Assembly: GCA_039819095.1 (NCBI GenBank)
Contig: JBCBSP010000003.1
Location: 355,323 to 419,322, forward strand
Reading direction: 5' to 3'
Length of the DNA: 64,000 nucleotides
Source of the DNA: JBCBSP01 sp039819095
Lineage (GTDB): Bacteria > Pseudomonadota > Alphaproteobacteria > Caulobacterales > Maricaulaceae
The notes beneath the pieces are model-generated. The model did not search any database, was not told the DNA's origin, and saw only the letters and a program-made list of their open reading frames with translations. Below are positions 19,951 to 27,753 of this stretch, piece by piece (the stretch's first letter is position 1; every line of letters begins with the position of its first letter). The position numbers and the translations under genes were made by a program.

Positions 19951-19968
19951 TTCGTGAATCCATGAAAT
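19949..19968. promoter_or_regulatory. candidate ArsR operator
   Basis: The 20-base sequence from 19949 to 19968 reads ATTTC...GAAAT and is an imperfect palindrome, with 16 of 20 positions symmetric. It overlaps the arsR start codon and lies about 60 bases before arsC, so one bound dimer could block both directions. The assignment is inferred from position and symmetry. Confidence 0.5.
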
Positions 19969-20030
19969 AAATGCCAGGCGGGTTGGCGCCCGCCTCAGCC
20001 GCGCATCATCGCGCTATCGGAGCTTCGCTT

Positions 20031-20501
20031 ATGCCAGTCATTCTTGTTCTCTGCACGGGCAATTCGGCCCGATCAATCCTTGCCGAGGTCTTGTTCAATG
20101 CGCTAGGCGCGGGTCAGGTTAGCGCCGTTTCAGCCGGATCTCAGCCGAAGGGCGCGCCGCACCCGCTCGCGCTGGAAACCCTCATCCGTCATGGCCACGG
20201 CACGACAGGTCTGTGTTCAAAAAGCTGGGATGTGTTCGCTGAACCCGGCGCGCCTGAAATCGATGCGGTGATCACGGTCTGCGATAGCGCTGCGGCGGAA
20301 AGCTGCCCGATCTGGCCGGGCGCTCCGCTGAAAAGCCATTGGGGGCTTCCCGATCCCGCCGGCATTGAGGACGAGGCTGCGGCCCGGGCCGCGTTCGAAG
20401 CGACCTATCAGGCTCTACGCCAACGCATATCCGCTTTCATGGCGCAGCTGGAACGGGCGCCGGATGATCTCGCCGGCGCTCTGGCGGCGGGTCGAGCATG
20501 A
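20031..20501 (+). CDS. arsC: arsenate reductase, low-molecular-weight phosphatase type
   Basis: The 156-residue protein has the phosphatase loop CTGNSAR (Cys8 to Arg14) and the general-acid Asp108 in LPDPAG. Cys84 and Cys92 lie eight residues apart, close to the shuttle pair of thioredoxin-coupled ArsC proteins (seven apart in pI258 ArsC), so electrons probably come from thioredoxin. It reduces arsenate to arsenite in the cytoplasm. GGAG at 20019-20022 supports the ATG at 20031. The stop overlaps the aquaporin start by four bases (ATGA), so arsenite made here can leave by the channel made with it. Confidence 0.88.
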   Translation: MPVILVLCTGNSARSILAEVLFNALGAGQVSAVSAGSQPKGAPHPLALETLIRHGHGTTGLCSKSWDVFAEPGAPEIDAVITVCDSAAAESCPIWPGAPLKSHWGLPDPAGIEDEAAARAAFEATYQALRQRISAFMAQLERAPDDLAGALAAGRA

Positions 20502-21163
20502 GCCCGTTCAGTCCCGCCCGCCGCATCGCCGCTGAGGCGCTGGGGACCGGGTTTCTCCTCGCCGGCGTGATCGGGTCCGGCATCATGGCCGAAACGCTTA
20601 CCGGCGATGTTGCGCTGGCTCTGCTGGCCAATACGATCGCGACCGGCGCTATTCTTGTGGTTTTGATCACCACGCTCGGGCCCATCAGCGGGGCGCATTT
20701 TAATCCGGCGGTCACGCTCGCTATGGTCCTGCGCGGCCGGATCGGCCCGGTGATGGCCGCAGCCTATCTCGTCGCGCAGCTGTTCGGCGGTCTCGCCGGC
20801 GCTGGTCTCGTCCACATGATGTTTGAGCAATCGCTAGTACAAATCTCAACGAACGAACGTTCGGGATTGGCTCAGCTCCTGTCTGAAGGTGTCGCGACCT
20901 TCGGTCTGGTCTTCTTCATCTTCGCGGCGGTTCGTTTCAAGGAGGACGCCGTCGCCTGGGTGGTCGGGCTCTACATCGCGGCCGCGTACTGGTTCACCGC
21001 CTCGACCAGTTTCGCCAACCCCGCCGTCACCATTGCCCGGGCGTTCACAGACACGTTCTCCGGCATCCGCCCGGAAGACGCCCCGCTCTTCATCGCCGCC
21101 CAGCTTGTCGGCGCAGCTCTCGCAGCGCTGGCGGCCTGGTGGTGGTTTGAGAAGCGGCGGTGA
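20498..21163 (+). CDS. aqpS: aquaglyceroporin, probable arsenite channel (AqpS-like)
   Basis: The 221-residue MIP-family channel has six membrane helices and two half-helices ending in NPA (69-71 and 174-176), with Arg181 as the selectivity-filter Arg. It overlaps arsC and shares the divergent arsR. In Sinorhizobium meliloti an arsR-aqpS-arsC-arsH operon uses AqpS to let arsenite leave down its gradient. The same logic is inferred here, as no ArsB or Acr3 pump gene is next to it. A general glycerol or water channel is less likely given the operon. Confidence 0.88.
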   Translation: MSPFSPARRIAAEALGTGFLLAGVIGSGIMAETLTGDVALALLANTIATGAILVVLITTLGPISGAHFNPAVTLAMVLRGRIGPVMAAAYLVAQLFGGLAGAGLVHMMFEQSLVQISTNERSGLAQLLSEGVATFGLVFFIFAAVRFKEDAVAWVVGLYIAAAYWFTASTSFANPAVTIARAFTDTFSGIRPEDAPLFIAAQLVGAALAALAAWWWFEKRR

Positions 21164-21197
21164 AGCCTTGGAGCGCGGCAGGTCGAAAACGGCGAAT

Positions 21198-21265
21198 GCG
21201 CGCCCGCACCCCGGACTTGATCCGGGGGAGGATCGACTGAGCGGACGCGAAGGAGAACGGGAAAA
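21198..21265 (-). repeat. 68-nt tRNA-linked repeat, copy 1
   Basis: This 68-base sequence lies directly after the CCA end of tRNA-Arg in the tRNA sense. It matches the 68 bases after tRNA-Leu (29027-29094) at 64 positions; all four differences are transitions. It begins with TTTT, contains a CTCAGTCGATC block and a perfect 7-bp hairpin CCCCGGA/TCCGGGG, and ends GCGGGCGCGC. The T-run and hairpin may terminate or help process the tRNA transcript. Confidence 0.85.
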
Positions 21266-21342
21266 TGGCGCACCCATCAGGATTCGAACCTGAGACCTCT
21301 GCCTTCGGAGGGCAGCGCTCTATCCAGCTGAGCTATGGGTGC
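21266..21342 (-). tRNA. tRNA-Arg(CCG)
   Basis: On the minus strand the sequence folds as a complete 77-base tRNA. The acceptor GCACCCA pairs with TGGGTGC, followed by discriminator G and encoded CCA. The anticodon stem CTGCC/GGCAG encloses loop CTCCGAA, giving anticodon CCG, which reads the Arg codon CGG. The T arm has GGTTCGAATCC. Confidence 0.95.
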
Positions 21343-21355
21343 GTGTCAGTCCTAG

Positions 21356-21384
21356 CCAATAGCGCGGGTGTGGGCGCGGCGCAA
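21356..21384 (-). promoter_or_regulatory. probable tRNA-Arg promoter
   Basis: On the minus strand TTGCGC (21379-21384) and TATTGG (21356-21361) are 17 bases apart, and the -10 lies about 14 bases before the tRNA 5' end. The match is moderate but the position is right. Confidence 0.4.
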
Positions 21385-21413
21385 TCGGGCGCGCCGCGCG
21401 ACCCGCAGCCGGC

Positions 21414-21935
21414 TCAGGCTTCAACCTCGTCTTCGATCGGCGCGGGCGCTGTCCAGGCGAGATAGGCGGTGGGAAGCACGAAGGCGTAAAGCACCGCGCC
21501 CCAGAACACCGCGTTCCAATGATCATAGCTGGTTGGGACCCAGAGCGTGAACCGGTCTGAATCCAGCGTGTCGACTGCAATGGCGGTGTACAGGATTCCC
21601 ACCAGAACGATTGCAGCGAAGACCTGGTAGGCGAAGGTGTAGGCGCGCCGCCGCAGATTGATCTCGAACTCGTCCAGCGCCTTGGCTTCTTCACCGGTAA
21701 TGCGTTGCAGCTGGGAAGGGGCGATAATAACGAAGGCGAACAGCGCAAGAATGATCAGCGCGAAGCCGCCGCCTTCCCCCCAGCTGAGCCCGGCTTCAGG
21801 CGAGGTGTCCGGAAATATCAGCTGTATGAGGCAGCCGAGCGGGTAGGCGATCAGCGCGACACTTGTCGCCAGACGCATCAAATCGGCGGAACGGGCCGGT
21901 ATGCGCCCTGAGGGGCCGCGGTAGAAAAACGTCAT
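21414..21935 (-). CDS. membrane protein of unknown function paired with XRE regulator
   Basis: The 173-residue protein has about four membrane helices (near residues 22-42, 52-72, 105-125 and 138-160) and a charged middle loop QRITGEEAKALDEFEINLRRR. I do not recognise a family with certainty. The start lies four bases after the stop of the XRE regulator gene, so the two are co-transcribed. Small XRE regulators paired with integral membrane proteins are common in bacteria, and the membrane partner is often a homologue of unknown role; no function is assigned. Confidence 0.75.
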   Translation of the reverse strand: MTFFYRGPSGRIPARSADLMRLATSVALIAYPLGCLIQLIFPDTSPEAGLSWGEGGGFALIILALFAFVIIAPSQLQRITGEEAKALDEFEINLRRRAYTFAYQVFAAIVLVGILYTAIAVDTLDSDRFTLWVPTSYDHWNAVFWGAVLYAFVLPTAYLAWTAPAPIEDEVEA

Positions 21936-21939
21936 CGTG

Positions 21940-22188
21940 TCATCCTCTATCCCGTATCGCCTCGGCGATCGGCTTGAACGGTTGCAGGGAGAAGACGGTC
22001 TCGACCGGGGCGTCGAAATAGGCGGCCAGCTTCAAGGCCAGCTCCAGTGACGGGTTATAGTCCCCGCGCTCGAGATAGCCGATCGTCTGGAAATTCACTC
22101 CGACCGCATCCGCCAGCGCCTTGCGCGACAGGCCGCGTTCGGCGCGGAACATCGCCAGGCGGTTATGGATGCGTGCGGCGTCGACCAT
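21940..22188 (-). CDS. XRE family DNA-binding regulator
   Basis: The 82-residue protein is essentially one Cro/C1-type helix-turn-helix: RIHNRLAMFRAERGLSRKALADAVGVN followed by FQTIGYLERGDYNPSLELALKLAAYF, then a short VETVFSLQPF tail. This is the compact form seen in regulators with a membrane-protein partner. It lies first in a two-gene unit and probably controls it from the AT-rich region upstream, which holds an inverted repeat at 22245-22264. Confidence 0.9.
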   Translation of the reverse strand: MVDAARIHNRLAMFRAERGLSRKALADAVGVNFQTIGYLERGDYNPSLELALKLAAYFDAPVETVFSLQPFKPIAEAIRDRG

Positions 22189-22244
22189 GAAAACTCCCTC
22201 AGTGGCCGTAAGGTTAGTACGTATGGATCAATAAATCAATCATT

Positions 22245-22264
22245 ATGTTGTAAATGTATAACAT
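22245..22264. promoter_or_regulatory. inverted repeat in the AT-rich promoter of the XRE gene
   Basis: ATGTTGTA (22245-22252) and TATAACAT (22257-22264) form an inverted repeat matching at seven of eight positions around AATG. It sits in the 153-base gap 22189-22341, whose middle is far richer in A and T than its surroundings. On the minus strand a TATAAT-like sequence overlaps it, so a bound protein would block transcription. It may be the XRE operator; this is inference. Confidence 0.4.
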
Positions 22265-22341
22265 TATATATCGCATGTATATGCAGCACGATCTTGTCGG
22301 CGTTCAATTATTTTGAATTTTCAGGTGCTTAGTGGCGCGCC

Positions 22342-22635
22342 CTAGAATGGATCGCTGGAGTCCAGATCATCGCTGCGACGTCCGCCGGCGCCGAATCCGA
22401 GGCCGCTCATATAGCCATCCCCGCCGCGATCATCCTGCTGGGCCCCTGGCCCGCTGCTGACAGCAAACCAGCGATAGGCTGCGATGGAGATCAGGGCGCT
22501 GAGTCCGATCAGACCGGCGAGCACCAGCCATCCCACCACATCGGCGGGTTCGAACCGCAGAAACAGGGCGAGCGAAGCGGCGAAAAACGCACCGGCGAAA
22601 ATCAGGCCGAGAAGACGTCGGAAGAAGTTCAGCAT
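22342..22635 (-). CDS. small two-helix membrane protein
   Basis: The 97-residue protein has two membrane helices (about 7-27 and 34-54) and a hydrophilic Gly/Asp-rich C-terminal tail ending DSSDPF. I recognise no family. It lies 44 bases after the ABC ATPase stop on the same strand and may be translated from the same mRNA. Two helices are too few for a normal ABC permease, so it is not an obvious partner. Confidence 0.65.
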   Translation of the reverse strand: MLNFFRRLLGLIFAGAFFAASLALFLRFEPADVVGWLVLAGLIGLSALISIAAYRWFAVSSGPGAQQDDRGGDGYMSGLGFGAGGRRSDDLDSSDPF

Positions 22636-22679
22636 GCTTCATGCTTAGCGCGAGGCTGGGGCGAAAACGTGGCGGAGGA

Positions 22680-23639
22680 TCAGGAGGCTTTCGCCGCGTT
22701 CACGCCATAGGTCAGCGCCAGGAACACATCCTCAAGATCGGGTTCCTCGGTGCGCAGATCGGCGATCCGGGCGCCTGTGGCGTTGAAGCGCTCGATCATG
22801 TCGGCCACTGACGCCTCGCCAAAGCGATAGGTGATCGCCAGCGCGCCATCGCGCAGGCTGGCGTCATAATCTTCAAACCCCTCCGGAATGCGAGTCAGCG
22901 GGCTGGTCGCCTCGATCACCAGCGTCTTGCGGTCGAGCCGCTTCAGAAGCGTGTCCTTCGGCTCGCAGGCCACGACATCGCCTTCATTGATGATGGCGAT
23001 CTCGTCGCACAACTCCTGGGCCTCTTCCAGATAATGCGTGGTCAGCACGATGGTGGTCCCGGCCCGGTTCAGCTCCACCACATATTCCCAGAGCTGTCGG
23101 CGAAGCTCGATATCCACCCCGGCGGTGGGTTCATCCAGCACCAGGACTGGCGGGTTGTGAACCATGGCCTTGGCCACCAGAAGGCGGCGCTTCATCCCGC
23201 CGGAGAGTTGGCGCACATAGGCGTTGCGCTTGTCGACCAGGCCCACCGCTTCCAGGAGTTCATCGGTGCGGCGTTCTGATTTCGGCACCCCGTAAAACCC
23301 CGCCATCAATTCCAGCAATTCATGCGGGGTGAAGAAGACATCCATGTTCAGCTCTTGCGGCACCACGCCGATGGCGGCGCGCGCCTTGCGCGGCTGCTCG
23401 TCGATATCCACACCCCAGATGCACGCCTTGCCTGCCGATTTCAGCGTCAGTCCGGCAAAGATATTGATGAAGGTGGACTTGCCCGCCCCGTTCGGGCCGA
23501 GCAGCCCGAAGATGGAGCCGCGCGGCACAACCAGATCCACGCCTTTGAGTGCGTGCTTGGGCGGGTTTTTCTTGCCGCCGGGATAGGTTTTTTCCAGACC
23601 GGTGGCTTGAAGGGCGTAATCAGGAGCGGTTTTGGTCAT
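22680..23639 (-). CDS. ABC-2 type exporter ATPase (YadG-like)
   Basis: The 319-residue protein has one ABC ATPase domain: Walker A GPNGAGKS at 48-55, signature LSGGMKRR, Walker B VLVLDEPTAGVD and the H-loop TTHYLEEAQ. The last 80 residues form the extra domain of YadG/DrrA-type ATPases. Such proteins power ABC-2 permeases exporting drugs, lipids or polysaccharides. No ABC-2 permease gene is adjacent; the next gene encodes only a two-helix protein. The permease is presumably elsewhere. Confidence 0.92.
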   Translation of the reverse strand: MTKTAPDYALQATGLEKTYPGGKKNPPKHALKGVDLVVPRGSIFGLLGPNGAGKSTFINIFAGLTLKSAGKACIWGVDIDEQPRKARAAIGVVPQELNMDVFFTPHELLELMAGFYGVPKSERRTDELLEAVGLVDKRNAYVRQLSGGMKRRLLVAKAMVHNPPVLVLDEPTAGVDIELRRQLWEYVVELNRAGTTIVLTTHYLEEAQELCDEIAIINEGDVVACEPKDTLLKRLDRKTLVIEATSPLTRIPEGFEDYDASLRDGALAITYRFGEASVADMIERFNATGARIADLRTEEPDLEDVFLALTYGVNAAKAS

Positions 23640-23738
23640 CGGCTTGGCCTGGGACAGGGGAGGTGCAAACGCGCATGCGGATTGACGGGGCGCGCAAGCG
23701 GACCTAGGAATTTAGTTGAACTTAAACGCATCTGCGCC

Positions 23739-23772
23739 ATGTTTCCATGCCCGCTTCCGGGCCATGAAACAT
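23739..23772. promoter_or_regulatory. bulged hairpin in divergent promoter region
   Basis: ATGTTT, CATG and CCCG on the left (23739-23753) pair with CGGG, CATG and AAACAT on the right (23758-23772). This gives 14 bp with one bulged C on each side and loop CTTC. It lies between the ABC ATPase gene and the zinc-finger gene, about 60 bases before the latter. A weak TTGAAC-17-ATGTTT promoter for the plus strand would overlap its left arm. Its role is unknown. Confidence 0.45.
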
Positions 23773-23832
23773 ACGGTTTCGTTTTAGTGGACTTCGGTCA
23801 CTTAAACCCAGTCACGCGATGAAGTGCGACCC

Positions 23833-24036
23833 ATGAGCCAAGCGGCAAAAATCCCCTCCTTCGAGCAGCCCGAAGTCATTGTGGTGGCGACCAAGCGAGT
23901 CATGTGCGATGGCGGTGGCGGTGCGCTCGGTCACCCACGGGTCTATTACGATATGGGCGAGGATGAATGCGTCGAGTGCGGGTATTGCGACCGGCGTTTC
24001 GTGCTCGCCGGCTCCCGCTACGACCCGACCGCCTGA
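23833..24036 (+). CDS. zf-CHCC (NDUFS6-like) zinc-finger protein
   Basis: The 67-residue protein has the CHCC zinc pattern: Cys25, His34 in GHPRVYYDM, then Cys49 and Cys52 in CGYC, with an extra Cys46. This is the fold of the NDUFS6 (13 kDa) accessory subunit of mitochondrial complex I and its alphaproteobacterial relatives. In bacteria that carry it, it is taken to be an accessory subunit of NADH dehydrogenase. The ATG at 23833 gives the usual length; a GTG three codons earlier is possible. An NDUFA9-like protein is encoded at 27750-28736, the same kind of accessory factor. Confidence 0.85.
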   Translation: MSQAAKIPSFEQPEVIVVATKRVMCDGGGGALGHPRVYYDMGEDECVECGYCDRRFVLAGSRYDPTA

Positions 24037-24043
24037 AGCAGGC

Positions 24044-24844
24044 TTAAGCCAGCCACACAATGATCACGCCGGCCAGAAGCAGCCGGTAGATCACGAAGGG
24101 CAGGAAGCCCACCCGCTCCACAAAACGCATCAGAAGCGCGATCGCCGCCCAGGCCACCATAAAGGACAGGGCGGCGACGATCAGCCCGTCGACGAGGCTC
24201 GCGCCCGGTTCAGCCCCGCGCGCCAGCTCGATCACCGCCAGCAGGCCCAGCGCGCCGATCACCGGGACCGCCATCAGCATGGAAAAACGGGAGGCTTCGG
24301 TCCGGCTGTAACCCAGCGCCCGCCCGGCGGTCATCGTGACGCCGGACCGGCTGGCGCCCGGGATCATGGCGAGCGCCTGAGCCAGGCCGATCAGCGCCGC
24401 ATCGCGCCAGCTCATGGTCTCAACCGCCCTCACCCGCGCGCCGAAATGGTCGGCGAGCCAAAGCGGGATCGCGAACCCGGCGGTGGCGAGCGCCAGAACA
24501 AGCGGATCGCGCAGCGCATCGGCGAACCCGGTAACATAGAGCCCGGCCCCGACCAGCAATACCGGCGGCGTCGCCAGTGCGATGAGCAGGACCAGCCGCC
24601 CGCCCGGCGTCACCTCGCCGCGTAGAAGCGCGAACTTGCCCGTGATGATCTCGCCGACTTCGCGGCTGAAGAAGACCAGAACCGCGAACAGCGTGCCCAA
24701 ATGCGCCATCACATCGATAAGCGGGCCCTGGTCGGCCTGTCCGGTAACTTGGGGCGCGAGGATGAGATGGGCCGAGCTGGAGATGGGCAGAAATTCGGTC
24801 ACGCCTTGGACCAGAGCCAGAATGATGAGATGGATGAGGCCCAT
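24044..24844 (-). CDS. uppP: undecaprenyl-diphosphate phosphatase
   Basis: The 266-residue membrane protein has about eight helices and both active-site motifs: GVTEFLPISSSAHL near residue 14 and PGASRSGVTMTAGR in the second half. It removes a phosphate from undecaprenyl diphosphate so that the lipid carrier can be reused for peptidoglycan and other polymers. An in-frame start 35 codons upstream (24949) would add a non-conserved basic stretch overlapping the divergent CDF gene; the ATG at 24844 gives the family length. Confidence 0.95.
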   Translation of the reverse strand: MGLIHLIILALVQGVTEFLPISSSAHLILAPQVTGQADQGPLIDVMAHLGTLFAVLVFFSREVGEIITGKFALLRGEVTPGGRLVLLIALATPPVLLVGAGLYVTGFADALRDPLVLALATAGFAIPLWLADHFGARVRAVETMSWRDAALIGLAQALAMIPGASRSGVTMTAGRALGYSRTEASRFSMLMAVPVIGALGLLAVIELARGAEPGASLVDGLIVAALSFMVAWAAIALLMRFVERVGFLPFVIYRLLLAGVIIVWLA

Positions 24845-24940
24845 GAACGCGGTCCCGCTATTGATGCGGCGCTCACCTTGCGCCGCTCCGCCTGTGGGGC
24901 GCAAGACGCCGGCGCTGCTCCAGGATGAGGTCCGCACCCC

Positions 24941-25897
24941 ATGCCGCATGATGCGCTCGACGCCGGGCCTGGCAAGTTGGAACCAGCCAAGGCCAAGGCG
25001 ATCACCAGCCGGGTGACCGCGCTGTCCGTGGCCGTCGCCTCAACCCTTGTGGCCGCCAAGCTGGTCGCCTGGGTTCTGTCCGGATCGGTGGCGCTTCTGG
25101 CGTCGCTGGCCGATTCTGCGTTGGATCTCGCCGCCTCGCTGACGACGTTTTTCGCCGTGCGTTACGCCGCCACACCGGCGGATGAAGAACACCGTTTCGG
25201 GCACGGGAAGGCGGAGGCCATGGCGAGCCTGATGCAGGCGCAGCTCGTTTTCCTGTCAGCGGGCTATCTCATCTACGAGGCGGTGCGCCGCTTTCTGGAG
25301 CCGCAGCCGGTTGAGCAGGGCGTTCTGGCGATCTCGGTCATGGTGCTGTCCATCGCGCTGACGATCGCGCTGATCTGGGCGCAGTCACGGGCCGTCAAGC
25401 AGACCGGCTCGCTCGCGGTCTCAGGCGATCGCGCCCATTACGCCGCCGATCTTGGCGCGAACGCCGCAGTGATCGCCGGGCTCGTTGCGGTGACGCTGTT
25501 CGGGTTTGAGCGCGCCGACCCGATTGTCGGCTTTCTAGTGGCGCTCTGGCTGTTGAAGACCGCCTGGGAGCTGGGCGGCAATGCATTGCAAATGCTGATG
25601 GATCGCGAACTGCCTGATACCGATCGCGCCGAAATTCTTCGTCTGGCGGGTGATGATGAGCGTGTGATCGGAGTGCATCAGCTGCGAACCCGTGCTTCAG
25701 GGCCGCTTGTGCACATCCAGCTGCATCTCGATCTCGAGCCCGATCTGACCCTGACCGAAGCCCACGCCATCCTCGTAGCGGCTGAGTACCGCCTGCTTGA
25801 AGCCTGGCCGGCGGCGGACATTCTCATCCATCCTGACCCCGCCGGGCGCGCTGCGCCGCATGGCAATCCGCTCTTCGGCGAGGACGGACCGGGTTGA
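24941..25897 (+). CDS. cation diffusion facilitator metal exporter (FieF-like)
   Basis: The 318-residue protein has six membrane helices and a cytoplasmic C-terminal domain (about 215-305). The transport site is visible: Asp58 and Asp62 in LADSALD (helix 2) and His166 and Asp170 in HYAAD (helix 5). This Asp-Asp/His-Asp set is that of FieF/YiiP-type proton-coupled exporters of zinc, iron or cadmium. It is divergent from uppP. The metal cannot be decided from sequence alone. Confidence 0.92.
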   Translation: MPHDALDAGPGKLEPAKAKAITSRVTALSVAVASTLVAAKLVAWVLSGSVALLASLADSALDLAASLTTFFAVRYAATPADEEHRFGHGKAEAMASLMQAQLVFLSAGYLIYEAVRRFLEPQPVEQGVLAISVMVLSIALTIALIWAQSRAVKQTGSLAVSGDRAHYAADLGANAAVIAGLVAVTLFGFERADPIVGFLVALWLLKTAWELGGNALQMLMDRELPDTDRAEILRLAGDDERVIGVHQLRTRASGPLVHIQLHLDLEPDLTLTEAHAILVAAEYRLLEAWPAADILIHPDPAGRAAPHGNPLFGEDGPG

Positions 25898-25948
25898 CCC
25901 TGCCTGCCGTGCTTAAACCGCCGCGCGAAGCGGCATAGGCTGTCAAAC

Positions 25949-26635
25949 ATGCGTGTTCTCTACCATTGGCCCCTTGATCCCGGTTCGCGACAGGTCCGAT
26001 TGGCGCTGGCCGAAAAGGGGCTGAAGTTTGATCTTCAGCATGTCAGCCCGTTCGAAGAGGATCTGGAGCTGCTCACCCTGAACCCGGCGGGCCTGCCCCC
26101 GGTTCTGGTGGAGGACCGCCCGCAGGCCGAAGGCGGGCGCGCCGTCATCGTGGAGACCCGCGCCATTCTGGAATACCTGGACGACACCCAGCCGGACACA
26201 GCGCTTCTCCCGTCTGATCCGATTGAACGCGCGGAAGTACGCCGGCTGGCGAGCTGGTTTGACCGTAAGTTCGAAGCTGAGGTCAACGCCTATCTTCTGG
26301 CGGAAAAGCTGGAAAAACGCCTCGCCGGCGGCGGCTCGCCGGACATGGCCGCCATCCGCGAAGGCCGGGACTTTCTGCGCTGGCATTGCGGTTATCTGAA
26401 CGGGCTGTTGGAGGCGCGCGAGGGGCTCGCCGGACCTCGCTTCACCCTCGCCGACATCGCTGCTGCGGCCCACCTGTCAGCGATCGACTATCTTGGCGAT
26501 ATCGGCTGGGAGCATTATCCTGCACTCAAGGCTTGGTATGAGCGGGTCAAATGCCGCCCCGCCTTCCGTCCGCTCCTGAAAGACCGCCTGCCCGGCGTGC
26601 CGCCCGCGCGCTGGTACGCCGCGCTGGATTTTTGA
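25949..26635 (+). CDS. GST-fold protein, candidate FzlA cell-division factor
   Basis: The 228-residue protein has a glutathione S-transferase fold: an N-terminal thioredoxin-like part (about 1-80, with NPAGLPPVL and ETRAILEYL) and an all-helical C-terminal part. It ends in LPGVPPARWYAALDF. A tail of this kind is what I recall of the alphaproteobacterial FzlA proteins, which bind and curve FtsZ filaments and are needed for constriction in Caulobacter. The queG gene starts eight bases downstream. The FzlA call rests on the tail and neighbourhood; a plain GST-like protein is the alternative. Confidence 0.6.
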   Translation: MRVLYHWPLDPGSRQVRLALAEKGLKFDLQHVSPFEEDLELLTLNPAGLPPVLVEDRPQAEGGRAVIVETRAILEYLDDTQPDTALLPSDPIERAEVRRLASWFDRKFEAEVNAYLLAEKLEKRLAGGGSPDMAAIREGRDFLRWHCGYLNGLLEAREGLAGPRFTLADIAAAAHLSAIDYLGDIGWEHYPALKAWYERVKCRPAFRPLLKDRLPGVPPARWYAALDF

Positions 26636-26643
26636 GACCGTGC

Positions 26644-27753
26644 ATGAACGCCGCCGCCGCCAGATCGCTCGCACGGGAGCTTGGCTTTGACGCCGCCCGC
26701 GTGGCGCGTGTGGACGAGCCCTGGCTCGCCGGCGAACGGCTGGAAGCCTTCATCAAGGCGGGTCATCACGGCGAGATGGGCTGGATGGAGGAGACGTTTC
26801 AGCGGCGTTCCCATCCCACCGCCATGTGGCCGGAGGCGAAATCGGCGCTGGTGGTGGGTCTCAATTACGGCCCGGACGCCGATCCTCTGGATCAGCTGGA
26901 GCGCCGTGATGAAGCCGCCATCTCCGTCTACGCGCAGAACCGGGATTATCACGACGTCCTCAAAAAGCGCCTGAAGCGTCTGGCGCGCGCCTTTCATGAG
27001 CGTACCGGGGCGGCGGTGAAGGTGTTCGTCGATACCGCGCCGCTGATGGAGAAGCCGCTGGCGGAGAAGGCGGGGCTCGGCTGGCAGGGCAAGCATACCA
27101 ATCTGGTCAGCCGGGAGCTCGGCAGCTGGCTCTTTCTCGGCGTCATGCTCACCGAAGCCGAGCTGGAACCCGATGCGCCGGAGACCGATCATTGCGGCTC
27201 ATGCCGGGCGTGTCTGGATATCTGCCCGACCGACGCTTTCCCGACGCCCTATAGGCTGGATGCGCGCCGGTGCATTTCCTACCTCACCATCGAACACAAA
27301 GGCCCCATACCGCACGAGTTTCGCGCCGCCATGGGCAATCGGATCTATGGCTGCGATGACTGCCTGGCGGTCTGTCCCTGGAACAAGTTCGCTCAGACCG
27401 CCAGCGAAGCGGCCTTTCATGCGCGCGAGGCGCTGCGGGGGCCGAAGCTCGCCGAACTTGCCGGGCTGGACGATGCGCAATTCCGTGCGCTGTTCACCGC
27501 CTCGCCGATCAAGCGGATCGGGCGGGATCGCTTTGTTCGCAATGTCATGATCGCGATCGGCAATTCCGCCGCGCCCGATCTCGCGCCTGTGGCGGCGGCC
27601 CGCCTGGACGATGAAAGCCCGCTCGTGCGCGGCGCGGCGATCTGGGCGCTCTCACAGCTTGATCCGGCGCGCGTACGCGCCCAATGCGAGGTGCGCCTGG
27701 CGCAGGAAACCGACGCTGGCGTGCGCGCTGAGTGGGCGCGCCTGAGCACCTAG
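26644..27753 (+). CDS. queG: epoxyqueuosine reductase
   Basis: The 369-residue protein binds two 4Fe-4S clusters through CGSCRACLDIC (Cys184, 187, 190, 194) and CDDCLAVC (Cys237, 240, 244), with Cys210 between them. Asp130 in VFVDTAPL matches the catalytic Asp, and the C-terminus is a HEAT-like repeat (about 275-365). QueG uses cobalamin to reduce epoxyqueuosine to queuosine in tRNA. The ATG at 26644 is preferred; longer in-frame starts would overlap the preceding gene. The stop overlaps the convergent NDUFA9-like gene stop by four bases. Confidence 0.95.
   Translation: MNAAAARSLARELGFDAARVARVDEPWLAGERLEAFIKAGHHGEMGWMEETFQRRSHPTAMWPEAKSALVVGLNYGPDADPLDQLERRDEAAISVYAQNRDYHDVLKKRLKRLARAFHERTGAAVKVFVDTAPLMEKPLAEKAGLGWQGKHTNLVSRELGSWLFLGVMLTEAELEPDAPETDHCGSCRACLDICPTDAFPTPYRLDARRCISYLTIEHKGPIPHEFRAAMGNRIYGCDDCLAVCPWNKFAQTASEAAFHAREALRGPKLAELAGLDDAQFRALFTASPIKRIGRDRFVRNVMIAIGNSAAPDLAPVAAARLDDESPLVRGAAIWALSQLDPARVRAQCEVRLAQETDAGVRAEWARLST

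Noticed and set aside
21164..22341. tRNA-Arg as the attachment site of an integrated element
   Set aside because: No integrase gene, no direct repeat of the tRNA 3' end and no excisionase-like gene is seen within several kb; only the shared 68-nt repeat is present.
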